26,510 nt of DNA from Iamia sp052038315 (GCA_052038315.1 JBQGCF010000104.1:1-26510), one strand, 5' to 3'; shown: positions 16,331 to 23,993, counted from the stretch's first letter. The notes: generated by a model from the letters alone, not told the origin. Numbers and translations are program-made.

Positions 16331-17535
16331 GCGGTGATCCCGAAGCGCTCCAGCCCGAACGCCTCGATGGCGTCGCCCCGGAGGAAGGCGTGGACCTCCG
16401 CCGTGTCCATCCCGGCGGTGGTGCACAGCCGGTGGGCCACCTCCCGCGAGTGCGGCCACGTCCCGTCGGCGTGCGGGTAGTCGGTCTCGAAGAGGATCGA
16501 CCCCATGCCGACGGCATCGCGGGAGATCAGCCCGTGCTGGTCGTCGAAGATGCAGCCGTAGACCCGGCCCGGGACGTACGAGCTGGGCGCCCGGGGCAGC
16601 TCGACCCCACCGACGCCGTCCCGCCACACGATGTCGGCCCGCTCCAGCAGGTACGGCATCCAGCCGATCTGGCTCTCGGCGTAGACGACCTTCAGGTCCG
16701 GGAAGCGGTCGAGCGTGCCCGAGAAGATCCAGTCGCACAGCGAGCCCTGGGCGTTCTGGGCGCTGAGGGCCATGCTCACCGCCAGCGGCGCGTCCGGCGA
16801 GGTCGTCGGCATGGTCGACGACGACCCGATGTGCATGGCGACCGACGTGCCCGTCTCCTCGCAGGCCCGCCACAGCGGGTCCCACGCCCCGGAGTGCATC
16901 GTGGCGAAGCCGAGCCGGGACGGGTTCTCCGAGAAGGCGATGGCGTAGGAGCCCTTGGCCGCGCAGCGGCGGACCTCCTCGGCGGCCAGGTCGGCGTCCC
17001 ACAGCGGGATCAGGGTGAGCGGGATCAGCCGGCCCCGCCCGGCACCGCCCGACCAGTCGTCGATCATCCAGTCGTTGTAGATGCGGATGCAGAGCAGGGC
17101 GAGGTCCTTGTCCTCCCGCTCGGCGAAGCCCTGGCCGCAGAAGCGGGGGAAGGTGTTGGGGAAGTTGACGGCGGCCTCGACGTGGTTGGCGTCCATGTCC
17201 CGCAGGCGGGCCGTCTGGTCGTGGGCGCCGTCCCGCAGGTCGTCGTAGGTGGCCGGGACGTTGATCACCTGTTCCTGGTCGTAGCCCACCGGGGCGTGGA
17301 GCCGGCCGGTGGGCACGGCCAGGTCGTCGTAGAGCCAGACGTCGCACCAGGCGCCGTCAAACGTGCCCCGCTCGAAGCCGTAGTGGCCGCCGGTGAAGGT
17401 CAGCGTCACCCGCTCCCGCGAGACCCGGGGGCCGCGCTCGCGCAGCGACGCCGGTAGCTCGGTCTGCCACAGGTGGCGCGGCTCCATGATGTGGTCGTCG
17501 ACCGAGATGATCAGGGGCATGTCTGCGAGGTTCAT
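16327..17535 (-). CDS. Amidohydrolase-2 family metal-dependent hydrolase/decarboxylase
   Basis: A 402-residue protein of the amidohydrolase 2 (ACMSD/LigW-like) family. The start MNLADMPLIISVDDHIMEP is preferred because this family often begins just before the ISVDDH metal-binding motif; there is no obvious SD, and an ATG 12 nt upstream is possible. Further TIM-barrel landmarks are AMHIGSSS (metal His) and FETDYPHADGTWPHS (conserved Asp/His near the C-terminus). Members hydrolyse or decarboxylate aromatic and cyclic substrates; those with the VDDHxxEP start are common in actinobacterial catabolic clusters. It is coupled to the MarR gene and divergent from a cupin gene with only 24 nt between starts. 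Substrate unknown. Confidence 0.9.
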   Translation of the reverse strand: MNLADMPLIISVDDHIMEPRHLWQTELPASLRERGPRVSRERVTLTFTGGHYGFERGTFDGAWCDVWLYDDLAVPTGRLHAPVGYDQEQVINVPATYDDLRDGAHDQTARLRDMDANHVEAAVNFPNTFPRFCGQGFAEREDKDLALLCIRIYNDWMIDDWSGGAGRGRLIPLTLIPLWDADLAAEEVRRCAAKGSYAIAFSENPSRLGFATMHSGAWDPLWRACEETGTSVAMHIGSSSTMPTTSPDAPLAVSMALSAQNAQGSLCDWIFSGTLDRFPDLKVVYAESQIGWMPYLLERADIVWRDGVGGVELPRAPSSYVPGRVYGCIFDDQHGLISRDAVGMGSILFETDYPHADGTWPHSREVAHRLCTTAGMDTAEVHAFLRGDAIEAFGLERFGITA

Positions 17536-17559
17536 GGCTATGTGCAAAGTTACTCAGTG

Positions 17560-18024
17560 ATGAGCGATGAGCAAGGCCCCCTGATCTCGTCGATCGACGA
17601 GCACCCCTGGCACGAGGTCAAGGCCCAGTCCCACGACGGCCGGCGCGTCTCGGTGTGGGAGAAGTTCCTCGAGTGGTCGCCCGACCGGCTGGTGATCTAC
17701 GCCCGCTACGACCCGGGCATGGTCGTCGAGCGCCACGGCCACGCCTCGGACCACTTCGTCTTCGTGGTCGGCGGGGAGATCACCGTCGGCGACCGCATCT
17801 GCGGCGCGGGCACCCACATCACGTTGGAGCTGGGTGCCGTGTTCGGCCCGATCACCGCCGGACCCGAGGGCGCCACGCTCTACGAGATCATGTGCGGCGA
17901 CCCCCGGGCCCGGCCCGCCGACCCCGAGGGCTTCCGGGCCCTCCTGGCCGAGCGGGGCATCACCCCCCTCCCCAACCCCCCGGTCCCCTGGCCCGACTGG
18001 CTGGCCGCCCGCACCGACACCTAG
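17560..18024 (+). CDS. Single-domain cupin protein
   Basis: A 154-residue protein starting at ATG 17560; no SD is visible, so it may be leaderless. Cupin motif 1 is at 53-72 with His59 and His61 (ERHGHASDHF). The canonical Glu of that motif is replaced by His65. Motif 2 (AGTHITLELG, ~83-92) supplies a further His86. It ends with a proline-rich tail. Small cupins can be dioxygenases, isomerases or binding proteins, and the altered metal set prevents a specific call. It is divergent from the amidohydrolase, and its TAG shares the palindrome CTAG with the stop of the next, convergent gene. Confidence 0.82.
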   Translation: MSDEQGPLISSIDEHPWHEVKAQSHDGRRVSVWEKFLEWSPDRLVIYARYDPGMVVERHGHASDHFVFVVGGEITVGDRICGAGTHITLELGAVFGPITAGPEGATLYEIMCGDPRARPADPEGFRALLAERGITPLPNPPVPWPDWLAARTDT

Positions 18025-18596
18025 TGGAGCGTCGGCCGGTAGGTCAGCTCCTGGATGCGGCCGTCGAGGGTGTGGGCGGAGACCAGCTCGAGGTCGAGGT
18101 CGGGGGCGCCGGCGAAGACGGGGTCGGTGCCGGTGCGGCCGGAGACCACGGGGAAGACGGTGACCTGGATCAGGTCGATCAGCCCGGCGGCGAGCAGGGC
18201 CCGGTTGAGCGAGAGGCTGCCGTGCGAGCGCAGCGGGACGGGCGACCCCTCCTTGAGCCGGGCCACGACGTCGACGGCGTCGCCGGCCACGATCGTGGCG
18301 TCGGGCCAGCCCCGGGCGCTGTCCAGGGTGCTCGATACCACGGTGGTGGGCATGGCCTTCATCAGCTCGACCCAGGGATCGATGGGTCCGGGGGCCTCGG
18401 CGCCCAACATGGCCAGGTTGGCGCGGAAGGTGGTGGCCCCGAAGACCATGTGCTGCTCGGTCCGGTAGAGGCCGAGACGGTGCTCGAGGAGCTCGGGGCC
18501 CTGCTTGCCCCAGTAGCCGCCCCAGTCCCCGTGCTCGTCGTAGGAGCCGAAGCCGTCGAGGGTGGTGAAGATGTCGAAGGTGTAGGTGGTGGTCAT
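18021..18596 (-). CDS. Dihydrofolate reductase-like (RibD C-terminal domain) protein
   Basis: A 191-residue protein starting at ATG 18596, with GGTGGGG immediately upstream. The N-terminus TYTFDIFTTLDGFGSY and the later KAMPTTVVSSTL and RSHGSLSLNRALLAAGLIDLIQVTVFPVV match the RibD/DHFR-like reductase fold common in Actinobacteria. These proteins are usually NADPH-dependent reductases of unknown substrate, rarely true folate or riboflavin enzymes. It is divergent from the YCII-type gene (57 nt between starts) and shares the stop palindrome CTAG with the cupin. Confidence 0.88.
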   Translation of the reverse strand: MTTTYTFDIFTTLDGFGSYDEHGDWGGYWGKQGPELLEHRLGLYRTEQHMVFGATTFRANLAMLGAEAPGPIDPWVELMKAMPTTVVSSTLDSARGWPDATIVAGDAVDVVARLKEGSPVPLRSHGSLSLNRALLAAGLIDLIQVTVFPVVSGRTGTDPVFAGAPDLDLELVSAHTLDGRIQELTYRPTLH

Positions 18597-18653
18597 GTCC
18601 CCACCACGAACGGGTGGCGGCGGATCGACAGCATCGACGCGAGGATCTCGCCC

Positions 18654-19004
18654 ATGGCCCAGTACCTGCTGTCCGTCTGCTTCGACGGCCCCTACGACGA
18701 CCAGGACCTCACCACGCCGGAGAACCGGCGCCAGATGGCCAGGACCGGCGAGCTCACCACCGCGATGGAGCGGGCCGGGGCATGGGTGTTCCACGCCGGG
18801 CTGGAGTCGTCGTCGACGGCCAGCGTGGCGCGGGTCGTCGACGGCGCCGTGACCATGACCGACGGCCCCTACGCCGAGACCAAGGAGCAGATGGCCGGCT
18901 TCTGGGTGATCGAGGCCGAGGACCTCGACGCCGCGCAGGGGTGGGCGGCCAGGGCCGCGGTCGCCTGCGGGCGTCCGATCGAGGTCCGTCCGGCCCAGGG
19001 CTGA
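18654..19004 (+). CDS. YCII/DGPF-domain protein
   Basis: A 116-residue protein with GAGGA 8 nt before its ATG. It shows the family's QYLLSVCFDGP start and the DGPYAETKEQMAGFWVIEAEDLDAA core (70-94), where the His/Asp pair of YciI-like proteins is expected. DGPF proteins are commonly encoded beside ECF sigma factors, but none lies here; the partner is instead the divergent DHFR-like gene. Biochemical role unknown. Confidence 0.87.
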   Translation: MAQYLLSVCFDGPYDDQDLTTPENRRQMARTGELTTAMERAGAWVFHAGLESSSTASVARVVDGAVTMTDGPYAETKEQMAGFWVIEAEDLDAAQGWAARAAVACGRPIEVRPAQG

Positions 19005-19016
19005 GCCGGGCCGGCG

Positions 19017-19271
19017 TCAGCCGCCGGTGAGGCGGCGGGTGATGTCGTCCTTGGTCGCGACGAAGTCGTCGTAGTCGAGGTCGCCGTCGTCGAAGCGGGC
19101 GTGAACCTCGGCCAGGGCTGCCAGCAGGGCAGCCTCGTCGGCGGCGGACACGGGTGCGTCGTCGGACTCGGGGGTGGCGGCTCCGCGCTCGAGGCGGCGC
19201 GCCGCCTTGGCCTCGGCCCGCTCCCTGCGGTCCTTCTCGCGCTGGCGCTTGGCTGCGCTGGGCCGGCTCAC
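19017..19271 (-). CDS. Small basic protein with SHOCT-like C-terminus (84 aa)
   Basis: The N-terminus is strongly basic and helical (SRPSAAKRQREKDRRERAEAK), suggesting nucleic-acid or ribosome contact. After an acidic linker, residues ~52-82 (LAEVHARFDDGDLDYDDFVATKDDITRRL) resemble a short SHOCT-like helical hairpin. The start is GTG 19271; no alternative ATG exists. It lies 42 nt downstream of the cold-shock gene in the same direction, so cotranscription is likely. Its start codon falls inside a perfect 15-bp hairpin, and the only SD-like bases (GGA) are in the loop, implying structure-controlled translation. Function unknown. Confidence 0.75.
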   Translation of the reverse strand: MSRPSAAKRQREKDRRERAEAKAARRLERGAATPESDDAPVSAADEAALLAALAEVHARFDDGDLDYDDFVATKDDITRRLTGG

Positions 19272-19299
19272 GTCAGCGGTCCAGCCGCTGACGTGAGCC
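19265..19299 (-). promoter_or_regulatory. Perfect 15-bp stem-loop covering the start codon of the small gene
   Basis: Arms at 19285-19299 and 19265-19279 are perfectly complementary (GGCTCACGTCAGCGG and its reverse complement) with a 5-nt loop. On the minus-strand RNA the GTG start (19271-19269) is paired in the 3' arm and the loop reads CTGGA. No U-tract follows, so a start-codon-masking structure or attenuator downstream of the cold-shock gene is more likely than a standard terminator. Confidence 0.65.
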
Positions 19300-19313
19300 T
19301 CGTCCCTCGCGGA

Positions 19314-19514
19314 TCAGATGACCCGGACGTTCTGAGCCTCTTCGCCCTTCCGGCCCGGGGCCACGTCGAACTCGACGGTCTGGCCCTGGTCCAGGGACTT
19401 GTAGCCGTCCCCCTGGATGTTGGAGAAGTGGACGAAGACGTCGTCGCCGCCCTCGCGAGAGATGAAGCCGTAGCCCTTCTCGGCGTTGAAGAACTTGACG
19501 GTACCTGTGGGCAT
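19314..19514 (-). CDS. Cold-shock protein, CspA family
   Basis: A 66-residue single cold-shock domain. RNP1 is KGYGFI at 13-18 and RNP2 is VFVHF at 26-30, both intact, with the usual TGTVKFFN start and KGEEAQNV end. It binds single-stranded nucleic acid as an RNA chaperone or antiterminator. GAGGA lies 7 nt before the ATG. A 225-nt non-coding region upstream separates it from a divergent secreted-protein gene; its leader could be structured, but no strong repeat stood out. The small basic gene follows after a long hairpin. Confidence 0.96.
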   Translation of the reverse strand: MPTGTVKFFNAEKGYGFISREGGDDVFVHFSNIQGDGYKSLDQGQTVEFDVAPGRKGEEAQNVRVI

Positions 19515-19739
19515 CTGCTGATCCTCGCTGTTGCCGTCGGCCGGATGCCGACGTGTGTGGAGCCGTTCGTGGCGCCACGCCAGCGGCCCACGCTAGGCGG
19601 CCGGAGCACCAACCCGCGACACCGGCGGCTCGGAGCCGGGTCGCGACCGGCCTCGGGCGAGCCCTGGAGCCCATCGCTCGTCGGCCGCAACAGCTCCTCC
19701 GGCATGGTCGTGACCGACCCGAGCGAAGGAGCCGTCCCC

Positions 19740-20372
19740 ATGCCCCGTCCCCTCCGATCGACGATCGCCCTGCTCACCGGTCTGGCCCTGGCCGTCCTCC
19801 TCGTCCCACCCGCCGGCGCCAGCACCGGCACCGTCAACAGCGGCCACATGGGCCTCAACACCGACCCGCTCCTCAACACGACTTGGGACCTCGCCCCGAG
19901 CACCGGTCCGTGCCCCGAGGCGCCACCGTCGGTCAGCCTCACCGCCACGTCGAGCGCCGGCGGCGGCATCCACCTCACCCTCACGATCGACCTCGTGTAC
20001 ACGTGGAACGCCACGACCTACTTCATGACCGGCATCCAGGGGTCGGCCACTGGGACGATCGACCCGACGACCACTTCGTTCACTGTGGGACCGTTCACCT
20101 CGACGAACGGCAACATCTACGCCGAGACGTCACCGGGCAGCTGCGTGCGGGGCGCTGCCGTCTGCAGCGCGGTCCGGATCAACACGGTCACCGTCCCGCT
20201 GTCCCTCCACGGCAGCTTCCCCGGCGGCCACACCGTCAGCGTCCCGAACGTCACCGGCACGGCGGTGATGAGCGGATCGGGAGGCTTCCAGGCCGCCGGC
20301 TGCGTCTCCCCCTTCTCCGCCTACAACGGGAAGGTCCTCTCCTTCACCAACGTGAACGTCACGTTCGTCTGA
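19740..20372 (+). CDS. Secreted protein of unknown function (210 aa)
   Basis: AAGGAG lies 8 nt before the ATG. Residues 1-27 form a clear signal peptide (PRPLRST, then a Leu/Ala-rich core ending PAGAS). The mature part is rich in Thr, Ser, Gly and Val with alternating hydrophobic residues, suggesting a beta-sandwich, and holds four cysteines (TGPCPE, SCVRGAAVC, AGCVSP) that could form two disulfides. No lipobox or anchoring segment is seen, so it is probably released or cell-wall associated. Its codons are less uniformly GC-ended than the neighbours (act, tgg-gac, cact stretches), which might mean later acquisition. I recognise no family. It ends at a terminator-like hairpin facing a ferritin-like gene. 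Confidence 0.8.
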   Translation: MPRPLRSTIALLTGLALAVLLVPPAGASTGTVNSGHMGLNTDPLLNTTWDLAPSTGPCPEAPPSVSLTATSSAGGGIHLTLTIDLVYTWNATTYFMTGIQGSATGTIDPTTTSFTVGPFTSTNGNIYAETSPGSCVRGAAVCSAVRINTVTVPLSLHGSFPGGHTVSVPNVTGTAVMSGSGGFQAAGCVSPFSAYNGKVLSFTNVNVTFV

Positions 20373-20408
20373 GGGACGGCCGCCCGCCGTCCCGAGCTAG
20401 GTCGGGAC
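20373..20408. terminator. Bidirectional terminator-like, overlapping hairpins between convergent genes
   Basis: Directly after the secreted-protein stop, GGGACGGC (20373-20380) pairs with GCCGTCCC (20386-20393) across a 5-nt loop. The second arm also begins an alternative stem: GTCCCGA (20389-20395) with TCGGGAC (20402-20408). The two stems are mutually exclusive. No T-tract is present, as is common in high-GC actinobacteria. Confidence 0.5.
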
Positions 20409-21107
20409 GGGGGCGTCGTCGAAGAGCGAGTGGATCTTGTCCATGAGGGCCGAGGCGCCGAGGCCGACGGTCTGCATGGCCTTGCTGCGGGCCTGGAGGA
20501 GGATCATCTGCTGGCGCATCTGGCGGGGCCAGTCGATGTGCTCCTCCTCCTGGGGCAGGACCCGCTCGACGGCGGCGGCCAGAGCCGTCTTGACCTCACC
20601 GTCCTGTAGGCCGTCGGCCAGGGCGGCGAGGGTCTCCCAGTTGGCGCTGTCGATCGTCTCGGCCAGGACGACGGCGTTGAGCATCACCATCTCCTGGTCC
20701 ATCAGGTCGACCGAGCCGGACAGCATGAACGAGCCCTCGAGGGCCCCGAAGTCCAGCTTCTCGGTCGCCCGGGAGATCGGGCTGGTGTAGCCGGGGTCGC
20801 CCCCGAGGGTGGTGATCAGCTCCTCGAGGACCTCGATGTGGACCTCGGTCTGGGCCCCGAACTCCTCGTACTTGCGCTTGAGCATCGGGTTGTTCGAGCG
20901 GCCGGCGACCGAGCGGTAGAGGTGGAAGCCGCAGCGCTCGTGCATGAGCATGTCGCTCAGCAGGTCGGCGACGAACGGGCCGTTGAGCCCGGCCTCGCTC
21001 CCGAGCCCCTTGTGCTCCTCGTCGAGGAGCAGGCGCTCGGGGTCGATGGCGACCATGGGGGCGGGCTTGGAGCGGCCTCCCAGGTGGTAGGCGGCGTTGG
21101 TGGGCAT
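20397..21107 (-). CDS. Ferritin-like (four-helix diiron type) protein
   Basis: A 236-residue, largely helical protein with candidate diiron ligands spaced as in ferritin-like folds: Glu57 (MHERCGFH), Glu88/His90 (TEVHIEV), Glu150 (LAETID) and Glu187-x-x-His190 (EEEHIDW). No signal peptide. AAGGAG lies 8 nt before the ATG, only 15 nt after the stop of the upstream ferritin-superfamily gene, so they form an operon. It may be an iron/peroxide-handling or oxidase protein, and the exact subfamily is not clear. The nearby sigma factor and GAF-ANTAR genes suggest a stress role. Confidence 0.75.
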   Translation of the reverse strand: MPTNAAYHLGGRSKPAPMVAIDPERLLLDEEHKGLGSEAGLNGPFVADLLSDMLMHERCGFHLYRSVAGRSNNPMLKRKYEEFGAQTEVHIEVLEELITTLGGDPGYTSPISRATEKLDFGALEGSFMLSGSVDLMDQEMVMLNAVVLAETIDSANWETLAALADGLQDGEVKTALAAAVERVLPQEEEHIDWPRQMRQQMILLQARSKAMQTVGLGASALMDKIHSLFDDAPVPT

Positions 21108-21122
21108 GTCGTCGTCTCCTTC

Positions 21123-22346
21123 TCAGGCCTGGCCGGCCGTCTCGGTCTGGGGGAAGACGGGGTTGGGCCCGTCGGTCTCGTCGCGGTAGTCCTGGCCGCG
21201 GGCCTCGCGGGTCTGGTCGACGACGTCCTCGCCGAACTCGCCGTCGCGGTTGACGATGTCCTGGTACCTGAAGAACCGGTGGTCCTCGGGCAGCTGGTCG
21301 AGGCTGACGTAGTCCTCGAGGTCGGTGCGGAGGTCGACGGTGGCGGCCAGCACGTCGCGGACGTACTGCTTGTTGGGCTCGAAGGTGAGCGGGACGCCGG
21401 GCAGCTCGGGCGGCAACAGCTCCTCGGGCTCGCGGCCCTCGAAGGTGCGCAGCAGGCGGGCGGCCTCCTGCATCTGGCCGATCTCCATGTTGAGGTGGAG
21501 CTCCCACAGCTGCTTGACGCGCGGGTCGGACTCGGTCTCGAACATCGACCAGTAGAGGTAGACCTCGTTGGCCTCGTGGAACAGGAGGTTGGCCAGCCAC
21601 GAGTCGAGCGGGTCGAGCAGCGACTCGTAGTGCGAGACGTGCTCCTCCTCGACCTCGCTGATCTCCATGTAGAGGCCGCGGGCGATGGGCTCCATCTGGT
21701 CGGGGCCGACGTTCATGTAGAAGTTCATCGTCTGCTGCTCGGCGGCGACGACGGTCATCACGTGCATGCGGCTGAGCGGGTTCACCGTCTGGGTGGCGAA
21801 GTGCCGGCGCAGCATGTCCACCGGGTCACGGTGGTGGGCGAAGGTGGGACGCCCGGGCGTGATCTCGGTCAGGCCCTGGGTGAGGTCCCTCGCGTGCTTC
21901 CCCTCGATCAGGTCGTAGAGGTTGGCGTACCGGTAGAGGTGGTCGAAGTCCTCGAGGAGGGCGAAGTCGAGCGCCATCTTGAGGTTGGGATCGGGCTCGT
22001 TGCGGGCCAGCCAGGCGGTGAGGTCGACAGCGACCTGCTCGTAGCCGATCGTCGTCTCGAGGTTGGTGTGCTCACCGGGCAGGAGCCAGTTGACGGCGCT
22101 CTGCTGCTGCTGCTCGATGCGGCGGCTGGTGGCCAGCGAGCGCTTGATCTCGGGGTTGTCGGTGTTCCGGCTGAACTGGTGCGAGAACATGATCGACTCG
22201 ACCTCGATCCCGTTCATCAGGATCACCCGCGTCATCGTGTACGGGTCGTCGGGACGGGCCGGCAGCGGGTCGACGTTCAGCTCCTTCCAGGACCGGAGCT
22301 GCTGCTCGATCGGGATGCCCTTGTGCTCGAGAGGGTTGAACCCCAT
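21123..22346 (-). CDS. Conserved ferritin-superfamily-like protein (407 aa)
   Basis: An excellent SD (AAGGAGG, 6 nt spacing) precedes the ATG. The protein starts MGFNPLEHKGIPIEQQLRSW and contains ILMNGIEVESIMFSHQFSR, EDFDHLYRYANL, EVEEEHVSHYE and FHEANEVYLYWSM, which place Glu and His residues on helices as in ferritin-like diiron proteins. I recall close relatives with the same N-terminus in Proteobacteria, annotated hypothetical or ferritin-like. The last ~100 residues form a less ordered, acidic tail. It is the first gene of a two-gene operon with the smaller ferritin-like protein and is divergent from a SigB/F-type sigma gene, with a 192-nt region between starts in which I see no clear promoter motif. 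Confidence 0.8.
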   Translation of the reverse strand: MGFNPLEHKGIPIEQQLRSWKELNVDPLPARPDDPYTMTRVILMNGIEVESIMFSHQFSRNTDNPEIKRSLATSRRIEQQQQSAVNWLLPGEHTNLETTIGYEQVAVDLTAWLARNEPDPNLKMALDFALLEDFDHLYRYANLYDLIEGKHARDLTQGLTEITPGRPTFAHHRDPVDMLRRHFATQTVNPLSRMHVMTVVAAEQQTMNFYMNVGPDQMEPIARGLYMEISEVEEEHVSHYESLLDPLDSWLANLLFHEANEVYLYWSMFETESDPRVKQLWELHLNMEIGQMQEAARLLRTFEGREPEELLPPELPGVPLTFEPNKQYVRDVLAATVDLRTDLEDYVSLDQLPEDHRFFRYQDIVNRDGEFGEDVVDQTREARGQDYRDETDGPNPVFPQTETAGQA

Positions 22347-22538
22347 TGATCGCCTCCTTGGCGTGGATCCGGGCGGAGCCCCCTCCTCTCCGCGTGCCCC
22401 GCCGTCAACCAGGGTCCCCCCGTCATCACCCTGCCGGGTGGTTCCCCGGGCCGGTCGGTGGAGAGAACATGGGGGTCGGCTTCAGACCACGAGTCCGCCC
22501 ACCCCCGCCTCTCGGGCCCGCCCGGGGAGGAGCTCCTC

Positions 22539-23450
22539 GTGCCCGTCGCCACCCACGACCCGTCGCCCGACGTCGTCGATCCGACCGACCTGACCGACCT
22601 CGCCGCCCTCGACGGGGTCCGCCGCCAGATCGAGCTGCTCGCCGAGCGGCTCGACGCCTGCCGGGCCTGGCGGACCGTCCCCATGGGCGAGGGCCCCCGC
22701 GACCCGCACCGCACCCCCGGTGTCGACATCGGGGTGTGGACCCTGCACGTCCGCTACCGGCGGACCGGGGCCGCCGCCGACCTGACCGCCCTCGTCGAGG
22801 AGTACACGCCCCTCGCCATGGCCATCGCCCACCGGCTCCAGCGCAGCGGGGAGTCCCGCGAGGACCTCGAGCAGGTCGCCCTCGAATCGCTGGTCGCCAG
22901 CCTCCAGCGCTTCGACCCCGATCGGAGGCGGCCCTTCGTCGCCTTCGCCACGCCGACGATCACCGGGGCGATCAAGCGCCACTACCGCGACCGCGGCTGG
23001 GCGCTGCGGGCGCCCCGGATCGTGCACGACCTGGCCGGGCCGGTGCGCGGCGCCCGGGACGAGCTGGCCGCGCAGCTCGGCCGCCGGGCCACCGCCGCCG
23101 AGGTCGCCGAGCACCTCGGGATCGAGGAGTCCGTCGTGCTGCAGGTGGACGACGCCAGCCACGCCCGGGCGGCCACGTCGCTCGACCGGCCGCTCGTCCC
23201 GGGCGGGGCGACCCTCGGCGACACCCTCGCCCACGACGACCGGGACCTGGCCCTGTCGAGCGACCGCATCGCGCTGGCCGCGGCCCTGGAGTCGCTCAGC
23301 GACCGGGACCGGGACCTGATCGCCCTCTACTACGTCGAGGAGCTGCCCCAGCGGGCCATCGCCGAGCGCTACGGGGTCAGCCAGATGCAGGTCTCACGCT
23401 GGCTGGCCGGCATCGTCCGCCGGCTCCGGGCCCGCATGGACGTCGCCTGA
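22539..23450 (+). CDS. RNA polymerase sigma factor, SigB/SigF/SigG family
   Basis: The GTG at 22539 is chosen because GGGGAGGAG lies 6 nt upstream; an earlier GTG (22458) is weaker. The 303-residue product has an ~80-residue N-terminal extension, sigma region 2 (~81-160: EEYTPLAMAIAHRL, EDLEQVALESLVASLQRFDP, FVAFATPTITGAIKRHYRD), region 3 (~172-205, ATAAEVAEHLGI) and region 4 (~248-297, ESLSDRDRDLIALYYVEELPQRAIAERYGVSQMQVSRWL). This is the group 3 stress/sporulation type, normally controlled by anti-sigma and anti-anti-sigma factors, neither of which is in the window. Its last 57 bases overlap the convergent PAS gene. It may drive the divergent ferritin-like operon (inference). Confidence 0.93.
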   Translation: MPVATHDPSPDVVDPTDLTDLAALDGVRRQIELLAERLDACRAWRTVPMGEGPRDPHRTPGVDIGVWTLHVRYRRTGAAADLTALVEEYTPLAMAIAHRLQRSGESREDLEQVALESLVASLQRFDPDRRRPFVAFATPTITGAIKRHYRDRGWALRAPRIVHDLAGPVRGARDELAAQLGRRATAAEVAEHLGIEESVVLQVDDASHARAATSLDRPLVPGGATLGDTLAHDDRDLALSSDRIALAAALESLSDRDRDLIALYYVEELPQRAIAERYGVSQMQVSRWLAGIVRRLRARMDVA

Positions 23451-23912
23451 CCCGGTCACGACGACGGCGACGACGGCCCCGCCCGGCTCCGCCCGCACCG
23501 GGACGAGGCGGAACCCGGCCGGGTCGGGGACGGAGGCCGCGGGCGACGCCGACAGCCGGGCGATGACGTCGCCGAGGCGGGGCGAGGACGCACCGGGGAG
23601 CCGCACCGAGAGGAGCGATCGGCCCCGGGCCTCCCGGGCGCCGATCCCGGTGCAGGCGGCCGCGCCGCGGCTCCACCCGCGGACGCGCAGACCCTCGACG
23701 TCGACCACCGCGACCACCTCGTCGGTGGCGGCGAGCACGCCGTCGAGGATGTCGTTGAGGTGGCCGATCTCGACGCTCCGCGCCTCCAGCTCGTCGGCCG
23801 CGGCGGCCGCCTCGTCGGTGGCCGCGATCAGGTCGACCTGCGCCCGGGCCAGCCCGTCGGCCACCGCGGCCAGGTCGGCCTCGCTCCACCCGGGCCCGGC
23901 GTCGGTGCTCAT
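23394..23912 (-). CDS. Small PAS-domain protein (172 aa)
   Basis: GGGGAGG lies 9 nt before the ATG at 23912. Residues ~10-55 form an Ala/Glu-rich amphipathic helix, likely a coiled coil. A PAS-like domain follows at ~56-155 (ILDGVLAATDEVVAVVDVEGLRVRGWSRGAAACTGI, then GRSLLSV). There is no output domain, so it may be a stand-alone sensor or adaptor acting by protein contact. The Asp/Pro-rich C-terminal tail is encoded in DNA that also encodes sigma region 4 of the convergent gene (57-bp overlap), which supports a regulatory partnership only weakly. Ligand unknown. Confidence 0.8.
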   Translation of the reverse strand: MSTDAGPGWSEADLAAVADGLARAQVDLIAATDEAAAAADELEARSVEIGHLNDILDGVLAATDEVVAVVDVEGLRVRGWSRGAAACTGIGAREARGRSLLSVRLPGASSPRLGDVIARLSASPAASVPDPAGFRLVPVRAEPGGAVVAVVVTGSGDVHAGPEPADDAGQPA

Positions 23913-23993
23913 GGACGGCCGCCTCCCCACCGACCGGGCCCCGAACCACCGCCCGCTGGTTCACCGGCGGGCCGGCGGGGAGCGGCGCCGGCC

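Noticed and set aside
19265..19299. Classical Rho-independent terminator of the cold-shock gene
   Set aside because: The stem is strong but has no T-tract on either side, and it overlaps the start codon of the next gene.
22347..22538. SigB/F-type promoter (GTTT, ~15 nt, GGGTA) before the sigma or ferritin-like genes
   Set aside because: I scanned both strands of the intergenic region and found no convincing pair of elements at proper spacing.
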